The notes under the pieces are model-generated. The model did no database searches. It was given only the letters and a program-made list of their open reading frames with translations, and had not been told where the DNA came from. This document shows, piece by piece, positions 29,384-39,659 of a stretch of DNA of 64,000 nucleotides. Each line of letters starts with the position of its first letter. Position 1 is the stretch's first letter. Origin of the DNA: Pseudomonas sp. BSw22131 (GTDB lineage Bacteria; Pseudomonadota; Gammaproteobacteria; Pseudomonadales; Pseudomonadaceae); assembly GCF_026810445.1 (NCBI RefSeq), contig NZ_CP113949.1:3906001-3970000 (forward strand), given 5' to 3'. The position numbers and the translations under genes are program-made.

Positions 29384-29977
29384 CTACTTAGTGGAACTGG
29401 ATTTACCGAGCACTTCCTGCGGCGTTATAGGCGGCAGAAGATGATCCTTGAACGGAATATCAACAGGTACGCTGATTCCGCTGGCTAGCCACTTGCTGGA
29501 CATCCCGAGAATCAGGTTTTTCGACCAGTCAGCAACCATGACAAATTGCGGCAACAGCTTCGATTGCTGCCACCATTGATCCTGCTGCACCGGCCCCAGG
29601 CTTAATAGCCCGACTGCCACTACAACCAGCAGGCCTCCGCGCGCCGCGCCGAAGACCATACCCAGAAAACGATCGGTCCCGGACAGCCCGGTGACGCGTA
29701 TCAGTTCCCCAATAAGAAAGTTGACCATGGCGCCGACCAGCAAGGTGGCGACAAAAAGAATGGTACAGCCCGCAATGACGCGCGCCGAAGGTGTCTCGAT
29801 GTAATTGACCAGATACTGCGAAAGCGACCCGCCAAACATCCAGGCAACCGCGCCGGCGATGATCCAGGTCAACAAGGACAATGCTTCCTTTACGAAGCCG
29901 CGCTTGAGACTGATCAAAGCGGAGATGGCGACAATCGCGAGGATCGCCCAGTCAACCGGGGTAAATGACACGTTCAC
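29384..29977 (-). CDS. cvpA: CvpA family membrane protein
   Basis: 197 residues with four membrane segments (DWAILAIVAISALISL, LLTWIIAGAVAWMFG, VIAGCTILFVATLLVGAMV, GGLLVVVAVGLLSLG). CvpA was linked to colicin V production and, more recently, to envelope stress tolerance. The start is a GTG at 29977, with another GTG 6 bp on. It precedes purF with a 12-bp gap. Confidence 0.92.
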   Translation of the reverse strand: MNVSFTPVDWAILAIVAISALISLKRGFVKEALSLLTWIIAGAVAWMFGGSLSQYLVNYIETPSARVIAGCTILFVATLLVGAMVNFLIGELIRVTGLSGTDRFLGMVFGAARGGLLVVVAVGLLSLGPVQQDQWWQQSKLLPQFVMVADWSKNLILGMSSKWLASGISVPVDIPFKDHLLPPITPQEVLGKSSSTK

Positions 29978-30093
29978 GCCTACAGACGGATAAGGCGGCG
30001 GATTTTAACAGAGCGCTCGCCCGCCTGTAAGCGGGGATTTCAGTGGGGTTTGATTAACTCAATCAATCGTTGGGCAGTCAGACGACGCTGGAG

Positions 30094-30183
30094 CTGTAGG
30101 CGCGAATTTATTCGCGAGCGGTGTTGCCCTGAAAAATAGTCATCAGCGGGCATAAAGCCTCGCGAATAAATTCGCTCCTACAG
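30094..30183. repeat. REP doublet (inverted pair)
   Basis: CTGTAGGCGCGAATTTATTCGCGAG and CTCGCGAATAAATTCGCTCCTACAG are inverted over a spacer of about 40 bp. It lies between the SPOR-protein gene and cvpA. Confidence 0.85.
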
Positions 30184-30195
30184 GATTGCGCAGAC

Positions 30196-30858
30196 TTATC
30201 GGCGTTCAGGCTGGAAGCGCACCACGATGCCCTTGAGCTTCTGCTGCTTGTCCAGTTGGTCACGCAGACGGTCGGCTTCTGCGCGCTCGATCAGCGGACC
30301 GACAAACACCCGGTTCACGCCATCCGAGGTGCGGATGTAGGCGTTGTACCCCTGAGTGCGCAGGGTTTTCTGGAGGTTATCGGCATTCGCCCGATTGGAC
30401 ATGCTCGCCAATTGGACCGACCAACTGACCGAAAGACCATTGGCGTCCACTCGGCTTTCCGCAGCAGGCACTGAAGGGGTCGCAGGAGCACTTTTTACAG
30501 GCTGAGTGGAAGCTGGTGCTGCTGGTGCAGGTGCTGCCTTCGCGACCGCCGCGGTTTGTTGCGTGACAGGCCTGCTCGGTGCTGGCGCTATCGGGGTGGA
30601 AGGCGGCTGCGAGCTGCGGGTCAGATCCTCATCCGTCGGCACGGGTTCCTGCGGCAAAGGCTGCTGCTCGGGGACACTGACCGGATCAACTTTGACCTGA
30701 GACATGGCTGACGCTTGCGGCGCTGCGGGCGCTTCGACTTGCACATGACGCGCCTCGTCCTGACGCGAGAACAGCATGGGCAGAAAAATCACTGCCACAG
30801 CGACCAGCACCAATGCGCCGACCATTCGCTGTTTGTAAGCCTTATCCAGCAAAGCCAT
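30196..30858 (-). CDS. SPOR-domain protein (DedD-like)
   Basis: 220 residues. A short cytoplasmic start ([11 protein letters not shown]) is followed by one membrane segment (MVGALVLVAVAVIFLPMLF), then a Pro/Ala/Gln-rich linker (about 35-140). A C-terminal SPOR domain follows (SWSVQLASMSNRANADNLQKTL ... RVFVGPLIERAEADRLRDQL). SPOR domains bind denuded peptidoglycan glycans at the division septum. It overlaps the end of folC by 17 bp. Confidence 0.9.
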   Translation of the reverse strand: MALLDKAYKQRMVGALVLVAVAVIFLPMLFSRQDEARHVQVEAPAAPQASAMSQVKVDPVSVPEQQPLPQEPVPTDEDLTRSSQPPSTPIAPAPSRPVTQQTAAVAKAAPAPAAPASTQPVKSAPATPSVPAAESRVDANGLSVSWSVQLASMSNRANADNLQKTLRTQGYNAYIRTSDGVNRVFVGPLIERAEADRLRDQLDKQQKLKGIVVRFQPERR

Positions 30859-32149
30859 TTGCCACTTCCTCCGTGGCGTGCCGACTCAGCCATTCAAGAC
30901 CTTCGGCAACGCAATAAAAAGATCCGAACAGCACGATTTCGTCGTCGGCAGTCGCCTGTTCGCATTGTGCTTGCAGCGCCAGAGCGACACTCGGATAGGA
31001 CGTCACGCGGGCGCCAAGGTTCTGCAAGGCGCCTGCAACCTCATCGGCACTGCGGCTGCGGACAGTCGGCAACGGTGCCACCGCCCAGGATGCGATGCTG
31101 GTCATCAGCGGAGCGAGAACGCCATCGAGGTCTTTGTCGTTGAGTAGACCGAACACCGCCAGCCGTTGACCCGCGACAGGCCGTTGCGCCAGACGCTCAG
31201 CCAGAAAGGTTGCTGCATGGGGGTTGTGACCAACGTCCATCAACACCGTGAGCGCCTTACCCTGCCACTGCAACGCACGGCGATCCAGACGTCCGGTCAC
31301 CCGGGTGTTCAGCAAAGCATTGCGGATCAGCGAGGCGTCCCACGGCATCCCCAGCAGCAGATACGCCTGGAGCGCCAATGCTGCGTTCTGCATCGGAAGG
31401 TCGAGCAACGGCAGGTTCAATAGTTCGACACGCTGTCCATCGATGTCGGTGCCAAACCAGTTCCAGTCATTGCCGCTGATAGTCAGATCGAAATCGCGCC
31501 CGCGCAACGACAGCGGGCAGTCGAGCGCTTCGGCACGTTCAAGCAGCGGTGCAGGCGGCTCAGGATCACCGCACAACGCCGGTCGGCCTTGACGAAAGAT
31601 CCCGGCCTTTTCGAACGCCACCGATTCACGCGTATCGCCCAGCCAATCGGCGTGATCGACGCCAATGCTGGTGACCAGTGCAACATCGGCGTCGATCAGG
31701 TTCACGGCATCAAGCCGCCCACCCAGACCAACTTCAAGCACCACAGCATCAAGCGACGCTTGCTCGAACAGCCAAAACGCTGCAAGCGTGCCCATTTCAA
31801 AATAGGTCAGGGAAATATCGGCGCGGGCCGCTTCCACTGCAGCGAAGGCTTCACACAGCTGCGCGTCGCTGGCTTCGACGCCCTGCAGTTGAACGCGCTC
31901 GTTGTAGTGCAGCAAATGCGGCGAGCTGTAAACGCCGACTTTGAGACCTTGGGCTTGCAGCAACCGGGCGACGAAGGCACAGGTGGACCCTTTGCCGTTG
32001 GTGCCGGTGACCGTGATCACACGCGGCGCAGGCCGACCGAGACCCAGCTGAAGCGCCACTTGCCGTGAGCGCTCCAGCCCCATGTCAATGGCCGAAGGGT
32101 GCAGTTGCTCGAGGTACGCGAGCCAGTCGGCCAGAGAGCGTTGGGTCAT
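30842..32149 (-). CDS. folC: Bifunctional folylpolyglutamate/dihydrofolate synthase
   Basis: 435 residues. The Mur-ligase fold begins with a P-loop [10 protein letters not shown] at 47-56 and continues with [14 protein letters not shown] and [13 protein letters not shown]-terminal ligase motifs are in [16 protein letters not shown] and [14 protein letters not shown]. It adds glutamate to dihydropteroate and folates in the cytosol. Its start overlaps the accD stop by 4 bp (ATGA) and it overlaps the SPOR gene. Confidence 0.96.
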   Translation of the reverse strand: MTQRSLADWLAYLEQLHPSAIDMGLERSRQVALQLGLGRPAPRVITVTGTNGKGSTCAFVARLLQAQGLKVGVYSSPHLLHYNERVQLQGVEASDAQLCEAFAAVEAARADISLTYFEMGTLAAFWLFEQASLDAVVLEVGLGGRLDAVNLIDADVALVTSIGVDHADWLGDTRESVAFEKAGIFRQGRPALCGDPEPPAPLLERAEALDCPLSLRGRDFDLTISGNDWNWFGTDIDGQRVELLNLPLLDLPMQNAALALQAYLLLGMPWDASLIRNALLNTRVTGRLDRRALQWQGKALTVLMDVGHNPHAATFLAERLAQRPVAGQRLAVFGLLNDKDLDGVLAPLMTSIASWAVAPLPTVRSRSADEVAGALQNLGARVTSYPSVALALQAQCEQATADDEIVLFGSFYCVAEGLEWLSRHATEEVANGFAG

Positions 32150-33066
32150 ATGTTGGCCGGAATCGGAGGAACGATGACAGGTTCGATTTTGGGTGCGATG
32201 AATTTGGGCGTCGGCAGGCCCATCATTTGAGCAAGTACATTGCCCAGGCGCTGACGCAGTTCCTGGCGATGGATGATCATGTCGATTGCGCCATGATCAA
32301 GCAGGAATTCACTGCGCTGAAAGCCTTCGGGCAGCTTTTCCCGAACGGTCTGCTCGATGACGCGAGGACCTGCAAAGCCGATGAGCGCCTTTGGCTCGGC
32401 GACGATCACGTCGCCCAACATGGCCAGACTCGCCGAAACGCCGCCGTAGACCGGATCGGTCAATACGGAAATGAATGGCAGACCTTCTTCACGCAAACGC
32501 GCCAGCACCGCAGAGGTCTTGGCCATTTGCATCAGCGAGATCAGCGCTTCCTGCATCCGCGCACCACCTGATGCCGCAAAGCAGATCATCGGGCAGCGTT
32601 TTTCCAGCGCGTAATTCGCAGCCTGGACAAAGCGCTCACCGACGATAGCGCCCATCGAGCCGCCCATGAAAGAGAACTCAAAGGCCACCGCCACCACTGG
32701 CATGCCCAGCAATGTACCGCTCATGGAAACCAGCGCGTCTTTTTCGCCGGTCTGCTTTTGCGCAGCGGTCAGACGGTCTTTGTACTTTTTGCTGTCCCGA
32801 AACTTCAGCCGATCGACCGGCTCCAGATCGGCACCGATTTCGTCGCGACCTTCAGTGTCCAGGAAGATGTTCAAGCGCGAGCGCGCATTGATACGCATGT
32901 GGTGGTTGCACTTGGGGCAGACGTCCAGGGTCTTTTCCAGCTCTGGTCGATACAGCACCGCCTCGCACGATGGGCACTTGTGCCACAGGCCTTCAGGCAC
33001 CGAGCTCTTCTTGACCTCGGAACGCATGATCGAAGGGATCAGTTTGTCTACCAACCAGTTGCTCAT
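32146..33066 (-). CDS. accD: Acetyl-CoA carboxylase carboxyltransferase subunit beta
   Basis: 306 residues from the ATG at 33066, with a GGAGAAAG site; the frame extends to 33117 without support. Four zinc-binding Cys (C31, C34, C50, C53) form the N-terminal zinc ribbon. [12 protein letters not shown] and [16 protein letters not shown] lie in the carboxyltransferase fold. With AccA it transfers CO2 from biotin to acetyl-CoA, giving malonyl-CoA for fatty acid synthesis. It is coupled to folC, as in E. coli. Confidence 0.97.
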   Translation of the reverse strand: MSNWLVDKLIPSIMRSEVKKSSVPEGLWHKCPSCEAVLYRPELEKTLDVCPKCNHHMRINARSRLNIFLDTEGRDEIGADLEPVDRLKFRDSKKYKDRLTAAQKQTGEKDALVSMSGTLLGMPVVAVAFEFSFMGGSMGAIVGERFVQAANYALEKRCPMICFAASGGARMQEALISLMQMAKTSAVLARLREEGLPFISVLTDPVYGGVSASLAMLGDVIVAEPKALIGFAGPRVIEQTVREKLPEGFQRSEFLLDHGAIDMIIHRQELRQRLGNVLAQMMGLPTPKFIAPKIEPVIVPPIPANI

Positions 33067-33342
33067 GCTTTCTTTCTCCAGTACCGATGGCTCGAACGCA
33101 GTGGCGTTGTGTGCCATGCGCTGCCCTTAAGCTAATTCATGTGAAGCGAAAATCGCACGCCCCCGCAGCGATCGGCCTTATGCCTGACCTGCCGCACTGA
33201 CAGCTACCCCTCGCCCCGCTCTGTTTCTTGCCGCAAGACGCAAGACGTCTTCACGTTGTTAAATCTGACCTGCCCGCAAACTGCGGCAGCAGGCTAGTGG
33301 ACGGCAAACATGTAACCGTCGTCACATCCGGAGCCAAACCGA

Positions 33343-33978
33343 TTAATTGCGCAGGTCTGAAGCGCCGTGCACCGCGCTCATGAACGCGCGAATCTTATCG
33401 TGATCCTTGATGCCTCGGGCTTGCTCCACCCCGCCGCTGACATCGACCGCATAAGGGTGAACCTGCGCGATGGCCTGGGACACGTTTGCAGAGGTCAGTC
33501 CGCCTGCAAGGATGATCGGCTTGCTGAGCCCTTTTGGAATCAGCGCCCAGTCGAAGGTTTCGCCCGTCCCGCCTGGCACGCCTTCCACATAAGTATCCAA
33601 CAGGATGCCGCTGGCGTTGGCGTATTGCCTGCAAGCGGCCGCAATGTCGTCACCTGCCTTGACCCGAAGCGCCTTGATGAAGGGGCGATGATAGCCATCG
33701 CACTGCTCGGGGGTTTCATCGCCGTGAAACTGCAACAGATCCAGCGGTACTGCGTCGAGTGTCTCGTTCAGCTCGCAAGCACTGGCATTGACGAATAACC
33801 CGACGGTGGAAATGAAGGGCGGCAATGCGGCGATGATCGCCTTCGCTTGCTGAGCAGTCACCCCACGAGGACTTTTGGCATAAAACACGAAACCAATGGC
33901 ATCAGCGCCCGCTTCAACGGCTGCCAGCGCATCTTCTATGCGGGTAATCCCGCAGATCTTGCTGCGAACGGCTGACAT
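33343..33978 (-). CDS. trpF: Phosphoribosylanthranilate isomerase
   Basis: 211 residues, TIM barrel. [26 protein letters not shown] holds the catalytic Cys region, with [13 protein letters not shown] and [15 protein letters not shown] at the C-terminal end. It catalyses the third step of tryptophan synthesis. It is separate from trpA/trpB, as usual in Pseudomonas, and sits between truA and accD. The 276 bp between trpF and accD show no gene. Confidence 0.96.
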   Translation of the reverse strand: MSAVRSKICGITRIEDALAAVEAGADAIGFVFYAKSPRGVTAQQAKAIIAALPPFISTVGLFVNASACELNETLDAVPLDLLQFHGDETPEQCDGYHRPFIKALRVKAGDDIAAACRQYANASGILLDTYVEGVPGGTGETFDWALIPKGLSKPIILAGGLTSANVSQAIAQVHPYAVDVSGGVEQARGIKDHDKIRAFMSAVHGASDLRN

Positions 33979-34038
33979 ATCGTGAAAACCTCAGGTCTCT
34001 CGTGAAGTGCCGGATGTTAACAAATGCTTTTCCGGGCG

Positions 34039-34863
34039 TCAGCCGCCAAGTTCAGCGAACCCCGTCAGAAAGTGTGGGCCGATGAAGCGGTCCGGCAGCG
34101 CAAACTCGTCGCGGTACTCAACCTGAACCAGATACAGACCGAATGGATGCGCCGTCACGCCACCGGTGCGCCGCACCCGGCTTTCAAGTACTTCGCTGGC
34201 CCATTCCACCGGCCGCTCACCTGCCCCGATGGTCATCAACACGCCCGCAATGTTGCGCACCATGTGGTGCAGAAAGGCGTTGGCGCGGATGTCGATCACG
34301 ATCATTTTGCCGTGACGGGTGACGCGCAGGTGATGCAACTGCTTGATCGGCGACTTGGCCTGGCACTGACCGGCGCGAAAGGCGCTGAAGTCGTGCGTAC
34401 CTACCAGATACGAGGCTGCCAGCGCCATGCGTTCGACGTCCAGTGGCCGGTGGTTCCAGGTGATTTCCTGATTGAGATGCGCAGGGCGAATCTGATCGTT
34501 ATAGATGACGTAGCGGTAACGCCGGGCGATGGCTTTGAAGCGCGCATGGAAATGCGCTGGCATCACTTTGGCCCAGGTGACGCTGATGTCGTGGGGCAAA
34601 TTGATGTTGGCACCCATGGTCCAGGCTTTCATCGTGCGTTCGGCTTGCGTATCGAAATGCACCACCTGACCGCACGCGTGGACTCCCGCATCGGTACGAC
34701 CGGCGCACATCAGGCTGACCGGAGAATTAGCCACTTTGGACAGCGCGTTTTCCAGGGTTTCCTGCACGGTCGTGACGCCGCTCGCCTGTCGCTGCCAGCC
34801 GCTGTAGCGCGACCCTTTGTATTCAACGCCCAGTGCGATTCGGGAATACCCTTGTGCAGCCAT
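34039..34863 (-). CDS. truA: tRNA pseudouridine(38-40) synthase
   Basis: About 274 residues from the ATG at 34863, which gives MAAQGYSRIALGVEYKG and matches the family length (about 270). The open frame extends to 34932, and in-frame upstream starts such as a TTG are possible. The catalytic Asp is in CAGRTDAGVHACGQ (D58). It modifies U38-U40 of the tRNA anticodon stem-loop. It lies between fimV and trpF. Confidence 0.94.
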   Translation of the reverse strand: MAAQGYSRIALGVEYKGSRYSGWQRQASGVTTVQETLENALSKVANSPVSLMCAGRTDAGVHACGQVVHFDTQAERTMKAWTMGANINLPHDISVTWAKVMPAHFHARFKAIARRYRYVIYNDQIRPAHLNQEITWNHRPLDVERMALAASYLVGTHDFSAFRAGQCQAKSPIKQLHHLRVTRHGKMIVIDIRANAFLHHMVRNIAGVLMTIGAGERPVEWASEVLESRVRRTGGVTAHPFGLYLVQVEYRDEFALPDRFIGPHFLTGFAELGG

Positions 34864-34987
34864 CTCGGCGGCTGCGGTCTGTGCCTCGGTGTCTATGGTT
34901 GCCAAGTACTTAAAGCCTGTGGGTGCGCGCAAGGGCGGCCATTATACGGCTGCAAAAAAAAGACGCCATGCGCTTGTCCACAAAAGC

Positions 34988-35011
34988 AAACGACCGCCGA
35001 AGCGGTCGTTT
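34988..35011 (-). terminator. Hairpin terminator after fimV
   Basis: AAACGACCGC / GCGGTCGTTT, 10-bp stem, CGAA tetraloop, 23 bp past the fimV stop. The U tract on the minus strand is interrupted (GCTTTTG), so efficiency is uncertain; it may be partly bidirectional. Confidence 0.75.
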
Positions 35012-35033
35012 TACAGTTCAGACAACCAGCAGA

Positions 35034-37859
35034 TCAGACGAGGCGCGAAAGCATCTCCCGCGCTTCGGTAATCTGCACGTCATCACCCTCGGCCACCACC
35101 TCGTCGAGGATGTCGCGAGCGCCGTCGGCATCGCCCATCTCAATGTAGGCGCGTGCCAGGTCAAGCTTGGTCGCAGCTTCATCGGTGCCCGACAGAAAGT
35201 CGAACTCGGGCTCGTCATCGGCAAGCAGCGCATCGTCTTCAGTGAAGGTCGGTCCACCGTCGAACGGCGTGGCGACCGGCGGCTGCTCCAGACGTTGCGA
35301 AAGGCGCTCAAGTTCGGCGTTGACATCATCGATTTCTGAAGCAAACGCCGCTGACGCCTGCTCGGTCTCGATTTCGTCGGCCAGCGATAGATCAAAGTCC
35401 GCTGGCAGGTCCAGATCATCTTGAGCCAAGGACGCAGGCTTGGTTTCTCCCAAGCGGGTCTCTCCCAGCTCTGGCTCAGCCTCAAACGCTGGCAACTCAC
35501 GTAGCTCATCTTCCAGACCCAGAAGATAATCATCCTCGGCCTTCAAGGCAGGCTGATCGTCCGAGAGGTCCAGATCGAAATCCGAAAGCTCATCAGGCTT
35601 GGCCGAGACGGCGCCGGTTTGCTCGCGCAGGATCGCATCAAAGTCCAGATCGTCTCGGGTAGCGCCCGGCAGCGGCGCGTCGAGGTCCAGATCGTTCAGG
35701 TCCGAACCTGCGGTGCGATCCTCGACATGGGTGGGCGATGCCGCTTCCAGCTCGTCCAGACTCAGGTCGAATGCAGCGTCGAAATCGTCCCGTTCCTGAA
35801 CCGGGGTTTGCGCCAAAGGTGCCGGAGCAACAGGCGTTACCGGATCGGCAACGGATTGATCGTTGAGCAGGTCTTCGACATATTTCTCGTCGCTTCTGGA
35901 AGCCAGAATGGCTGTCGTTGCAGCTGCCGCGGCCAGGGCCGCCGCAGCCGCCATGGCCGGGTAGCGACTTTTCAGCTCTTCGACTTCAGCGTGGTTCTTC
36001 CCGGTGGCAGCCAGCTTGCGCTCCTGGGCGATGAAACCTGTCTGGTTATCCTGCTGGGCGTGAAGCTCCATCAGCTTGAGGCGCAGATCGCTGCGCTGAG
36101 GTTCTTCGCTGATTGCTTCTTCCAGCAGTGCAACCGCCTGATGGGTGCGGCCGTAAGCGATATGGATTTCTGCCTGAACGAGAGGATCAGCCGGATGTTC
36201 GCGGACCGGCTCTGCGACTGCGGTCTGCGCCGGCGGCGTCTTTCCCACAGGAGGGGGCACCTCCAGGCCTTCGAAACTGTTGTCGGACAAATCCATGTCG
36301 GAGTCAAACTCGGACTCTTCGGCGAGTGCCCTGGCCATTTTCCGGTGCTTTTCGGCCTCGGCCAGTGCGTTGCGCCGACGGGCCAGCAGTAGCAGCAGCA
36401 ACAGCAGGATCAGTAATGCACCGCCGCCAATCAAACCTAACAACAGCGGGTTACCCAGCAGGTTGTTAAACGGATTGTTCGACTCAGCGGTCGCGGTGTC
36501 GGCAGGGGGCGTTACAGCCAACGGCTGATCCGGCGTCGCTGCAGTCACTGCGGCGCCGTCAACGGGCAACGCATCTTCTGGCGCGATTTCATTTAGCGCC
36601 TTGCCCGATGTATCAGGCACTGCGGCATTGGGCGCCGCAGGGTTGGCCACAACGGTGGCCGGCATCGCCGAAGTACCCGGGGCTGCAGGGTTAGCCGCAT
36701 TGTTAGGATTGGTCACACTGTTGGGGCTGACAGTGCTGTTGGGGTCGTTGACGGGTGGAGGAACTACGGCGCCAGCAGCCTGCATCTTCGCCAACTGGTC
36801 ATTCTTCAGCTGGATCAGGCGCTGCAGCTTGTCGACCTGACTTTGCAGGTCGCCCATCCGGCTTTTGAGCTCTTCGTTATCGCGGCGTGTGCTGTCCAGA
36901 CTTTCCTGAGCAGTTGCCAGTTTATTGGACAGCGCAGCATCACCCGCAGCGCCATTAGCGCCGGCTCTGGTGTTGGCAGACACCAGGCTGAGGTTGTCCT
37001 GGGCTTCGATCTGCGACGGTGCAGCGCCTGCGCGATCCCGACGGGTGGCGTCGACCTGCCGCGTGCCGCTTGGCAACCGGCGACCCTGACGCCACGCCTG
37101 GTTCTGTGCAGCGACCTCAGCGATAGCGCGCGGCTGCGGCATTGCCGTGGATTCTGCCGGACTCGGCAGGCGCAAGACCTGGCCTTTTTTCAGCCGGTTG
37201 ATATTGCCTGCAATGAACGCATCAGGGTTCAAGGCCTGAATTGCCAGCATGGTTTGCTGCACGGTCCCGCCATTACGCGCGCGCGCGGCGATCTCCCAGA
37301 GCGTGTCGTTGTTGGCGGTGGTGTATTGGGTGAACTTGGGCGCGGCAGGCTCAGCGGGCGCGGGCGCCGGTGTCTGACCCGCAGGCTGAGCCTGTGCTGG
37401 CGCCGTTGCCGGTGCGGTGGAAGGTAATTGAGCAGCGGCCGGTGCTGCCTCAGGCGTGGATTTGGGCGGATCGAGCAACAGGCTGTATTCGCGCAACGCA
37501 CGACCGTTCGGCCAAAGCACCTGTACCAGGAACTTCACGTACGGATCACGCACAGGCTTGGTCGACGTGATGCGCAGAACGCTCTTACCGCTGGCATTGA
37601 TGATTGGCGTGAACGTCAAATCGTCAAGAATCGCCATCCTTCCTACGCCAGCCTGAGCGAATTCCGCAGAGGTTGCCAGGCTGGGCACCACTTGCGCAGC
37701 GTTCAGGTCCTGCACTTGCGTCAGCTCGATCTCGGCAAGCAGCGGCTGATTGAGCGTCGACTTGACGGTCAGACCTCCAAGCCCGAGCGCATTTGCCATA
37801 CCCGATGACAGCGCCGAAGCCGCAGCGATTGCTAATACCAGTTTACGAACCTGAACCAT
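35034..37859 (-). CDS. fimV: FimV/HubP family polar protein
   Basis: 941 residues. A signal peptide is followed by the FimV N-terminal domain (LGLGGLTVKSTLNQPLLAEIEL). A LysM peptidoglycan-binding domain is at about 175-235 (TTANNDTLWEIAARARNGGT). A coiled coil follows (LDSTRRDNEELKSRMGDLQSQVDKLQ), then one membrane segment near 475-495. The long acidic cytoplasmic tail has a second Ala-rich stretch and ends in the conserved FimV C-terminal repeat (KLDLARAYIEMGDADGARDILDEV). Family members organise the pole, type IV pili and twitching. It sits with truA as in P. aeruginosa. Confidence 0.95.
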   Translation of the reverse strand: MVQVRKLVLAIAAASALSSGMANALGLGGLTVKSTLNQPLLAEIELTQVQDLNAAQVVPSLATSAEFAQAGVGRMAILDDLTFTPIINASGKSVLRITSTKPVRDPYVKFLVQVLWPNGRALREYSLLLDPPKSTPEAAPAAAQLPSTAPATAPAQAQPAGQTPAPAPAEPAAPKFTQYTTANNDTLWEIAARARNGGTVQQTMLAIQALNPDAFIAGNINRLKKGQVLRLPSPAESTAMPQPRAIAEVAAQNQAWRQGRRLPSGTRQVDATRRDRAGAAPSQIEAQDNLSLVSANTRAGANGAAGDAALSNKLATAQESLDSTRRDNEELKSRMGDLQSQVDKLQRLIQLKNDQLAKMQAAGAVVPPPVNDPNSTVSPNSVTNPNNAANPAAPGTSAMPATVVANPAAPNAAVPDTSGKALNEIAPEDALPVDGAAVTAATPDQPLAVTPPADTATAESNNPFNNLLGNPLLLGLIGGGALLILLLLLLLLARRRNALAEAEKHRKMARALAEESEFDSDMDLSDNSFEGLEVPPPVGKTPPAQTAVAEPVREHPADPLVQAEIHIAYGRTHQAVALLEEAISEEPQRSDLRLKLMELHAQQDNQTGFIAQERKLAATGKNHAEVEELKSRYPAMAAAAALAAAAATTAILASRSDEKYVEDLLNDQSVADPVTPVAPAPLAQTPVQERDDFDAAFDLSLDELEAASPTHVEDRTAGSDLNDLDLDAPLPGATRDDLDFDAILREQTGAVSAKPDELSDFDLDLSDDQPALKAEDDYLLGLEDELRELPAFEAEPELGETRLGETKPASLAQDDLDLPADFDLSLADEIETEQASAAFASEIDDVNAELERLSQRLEQPPVATPFDGGPTFTEDDALLADDEPEFDFLSGTDEAATKLDLARAYIEMGDADGARDILDEVVAEGDDVQITEAREMLSRLV

Positions 37860-37975
37860 AGCCCATCCCTTGTTTATAAATTCCCCGGCAACCGAGAAGA
37901 TTAAGCCTGTTAGGGCTTGGGGCGCGTCGTCACGCCGCAGCTAGAATGATTCTTCGAATTGTCGGCAAGTATCTT

Positions 37976-38986
37976 TTACACAACGTCTTTTATCAACAAC
38001 TGCGCGACCTGCACAGCATTGAGCGCCGCGCCTTTGCGCACATTATCAGAAGTCACCCACAAATTGAGTTCAGCGGTATCGTCGATACCCTGACGCAAAC
38101 GCCCTACATAAACAGCATCCTGACCCACTGCATCGCCAACCGCTGTCGGGTAATCGCCTGCATCGACCAGCTCGATACCCGCGGCATCGTCCAGCAACTT
38201 ACCGACGGCTTTTAGATCCACAGGCCCTGCGGTTTGTATCGACACGCTGAAACTGTCGCCAAAAAACACCGGCACTTGAATGCAGGTCGCCGAGACGTTC
38301 AGTAAAGGCAGTGCCAGCAACTCGCGCAACTCGGCGACCAAACGTTTTTCCAATGCAACATGGCCTTCTGCATCCGGAGTACCGACTTGCGCCAGGACGT
38401 TGAACGCCATTTGCCGATCAAACACTTTCGGCTCCAGCGGCCGAATGTTTAGCAGTTCAGTGGTTTGCCGAGCCAGTTCGGTAACACCCTCCCGGCCTTG
38501 GCTCGACACGGCAAGGCACGCCGTGACGGTGACGCGCTTGATATCCAGCACCGCGCGCAGCGGAGCGATAACAAGCGCAAGTGCCGCAGCGCTCGGGCTG
38601 GGGCAAGCGACCTGGAAGGGCTTGGGCAGGCTGGCAAGCAGCTCAGCGTTGATCTCAGGAATGAGGTTGGGTGCCTGCTCGACTGGCAGGCCTGCAGACA
38701 AATCGATCACCGCGCAACCGGCAGCGGTGGCGCGTGGCGAGTAGCTGCGGGTGATGGCAGGCCCTGCCGCGAAAAAGACCAACTGCGCCTTGGAAAAATC
38801 GAACGCATCAACTTCTCGCACGCGCATATTCTTGCCGCGAAACGGCACTGAATGGCCGGCGGATTCGGCACTCGCCAGTAAATTAAGCGCCCCAACGGGA
38901 AAGTCGCATTCTTCTAGAATCTGGACGATGGTTTCGCCGACAGTACCGGTGGCGCCAACAACGGCGATATCAAAGGACTGACTCAT
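37976..38986 (-). CDS. Aspartate-semialdehyde dehydrogenase homologue (USG-1-like)
   Basis: 336 residues with the Asd architecture: NAD(P) site VVGATGTVGETIVQIL, C-terminal dimerisation domain and closing NVRKGAALNAVQVAQLLI. At the active-site Cys position of true Asd (NPNCSTIQ) this protein reads CPSPSAAA (128-135), which places Pro131 at the catalytic Cys; a Cys lies three residues earlier. By eye it fits the Usg paralogue group, which lacks the catalytic Cys, rather than the biosynthetic enzyme. It is adjacent to fimV. Confidence 0.85.
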   Translation of the reverse strand: MSQSFDIAVVGATGTVGETIVQILEECDFPVGALNLLASAESAGHSVPFRGKNMRVREVDAFDFSKAQLVFFAAGPAITRSYSPRATAAGCAVIDLSAGLPVEQAPNLIPEINAELLASLPKPFQVACPSPSAAALALVIAPLRAVLDIKRVTVTACLAVSSQGREGVTELARQTTELLNIRPLEPKVFDRQMAFNVLAQVGTPDAEGHVALEKRLVAELRELLALPLLNVSATCIQVPVFFGDSFSVSIQTAGPVDLKAVGKLLDDAAGIELVDAGDYPTAVGDAVGQDAVYVGRLRQGIDDTAELNLWVTSDNVRKGAALNAVQVAQLLIKDVV

Positions 38987-39074
38987 GCAAAAACCTCAGG
39001 AAAATCGGGGAGCGGCACTTTAACTGCCCAATACACGACAGGCAATTGAAGCGGTGACGCAGCAGCTTGAGCGC

Positions 39075-39650
39075 CTACGGCTCAAGGCCGATTGTGAAGA
39101 ACTCACCGCCGCTCCACACACCCAGCCAACGCTGGCCGTCGATGTCACGAGTGACAGCCAGATCCACCAATTGATAAAACACGTTGCGGTGGATCAGTGC
39201 TTCGAGATTGCTGCGCACATGCAAATAAGGCGCGGGTGTCTGCGTGACGGGATCGACGCTGACGCGAAGCCTATGCACCGTACTGGCCTCAACCACGTCA
39301 TCGACGTTGGTGGTAAAACGCAGCACCTGCGTCTCGCCCTCCCCCTCGACTTCCAGCAACACGGCCACAAAGGGCGCGTCATCGACAGTGATGCCCACCT
39401 TCTCCACCGGAGTGATCAGAAAGTAGGCATCGCCTTCTCGGCGAATGATGGTCGAAAACAGTCGAACCATAGGCTTGCGGCCAATCGGCGTGCCCAGGTA
39501 ATACCAGGTTCCATCGCGGGCGATACGCATGTCGATATCGCCACAGAACGCTGGATTCCATAGATGCACCGGCGGCAAACCCTTGCCCGCGCTTTTGTCG
39601 AAACTGGGGATCTGCGCCAGTAAATCATTGGCTTTACCCGGCCCACTCAT
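39075..39650 (-). CDS. DUF1285 domain protein
   Basis: 191 residues. LPPVHLWNPAFCGDIDMRIARDGTWYYLGTPIGRKPMVRLFSTIIRRE is the family core, with YFLITPVEKVGITVDDAPFV following. Function unknown. It forms a pair with the DUF4823 lipoprotein gene 9 bp upstream on the same strand. On its other side the usg-like gene begins a different conserved block. Confidence 0.85.
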   Translation of the reverse strand: MSGPGKANDLLAQIPSFDKSAGKGLPPVHLWNPAFCGDIDMRIARDGTWYYLGTPIGRKPMVRLFSTIIRREGDAYFLITPVEKVGITVDDAPFVAVLLEVEGEGETQVLRFTTNVDDVVEASTVHRLRVSVDPVTQTPAPYLHVRSNLEALIHRNVFYQLVDLAVTRDIDGQRWLGVWSGGEFFTIGLEP

Positions 39651-39659
39651 GCTTGCTCC

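Noticed and set aside
27953..29488. 511-codon open frame on plus strand
   Set aside because: It is antisense to purF across its full length; purF has clear motifs and the plus frame has none.
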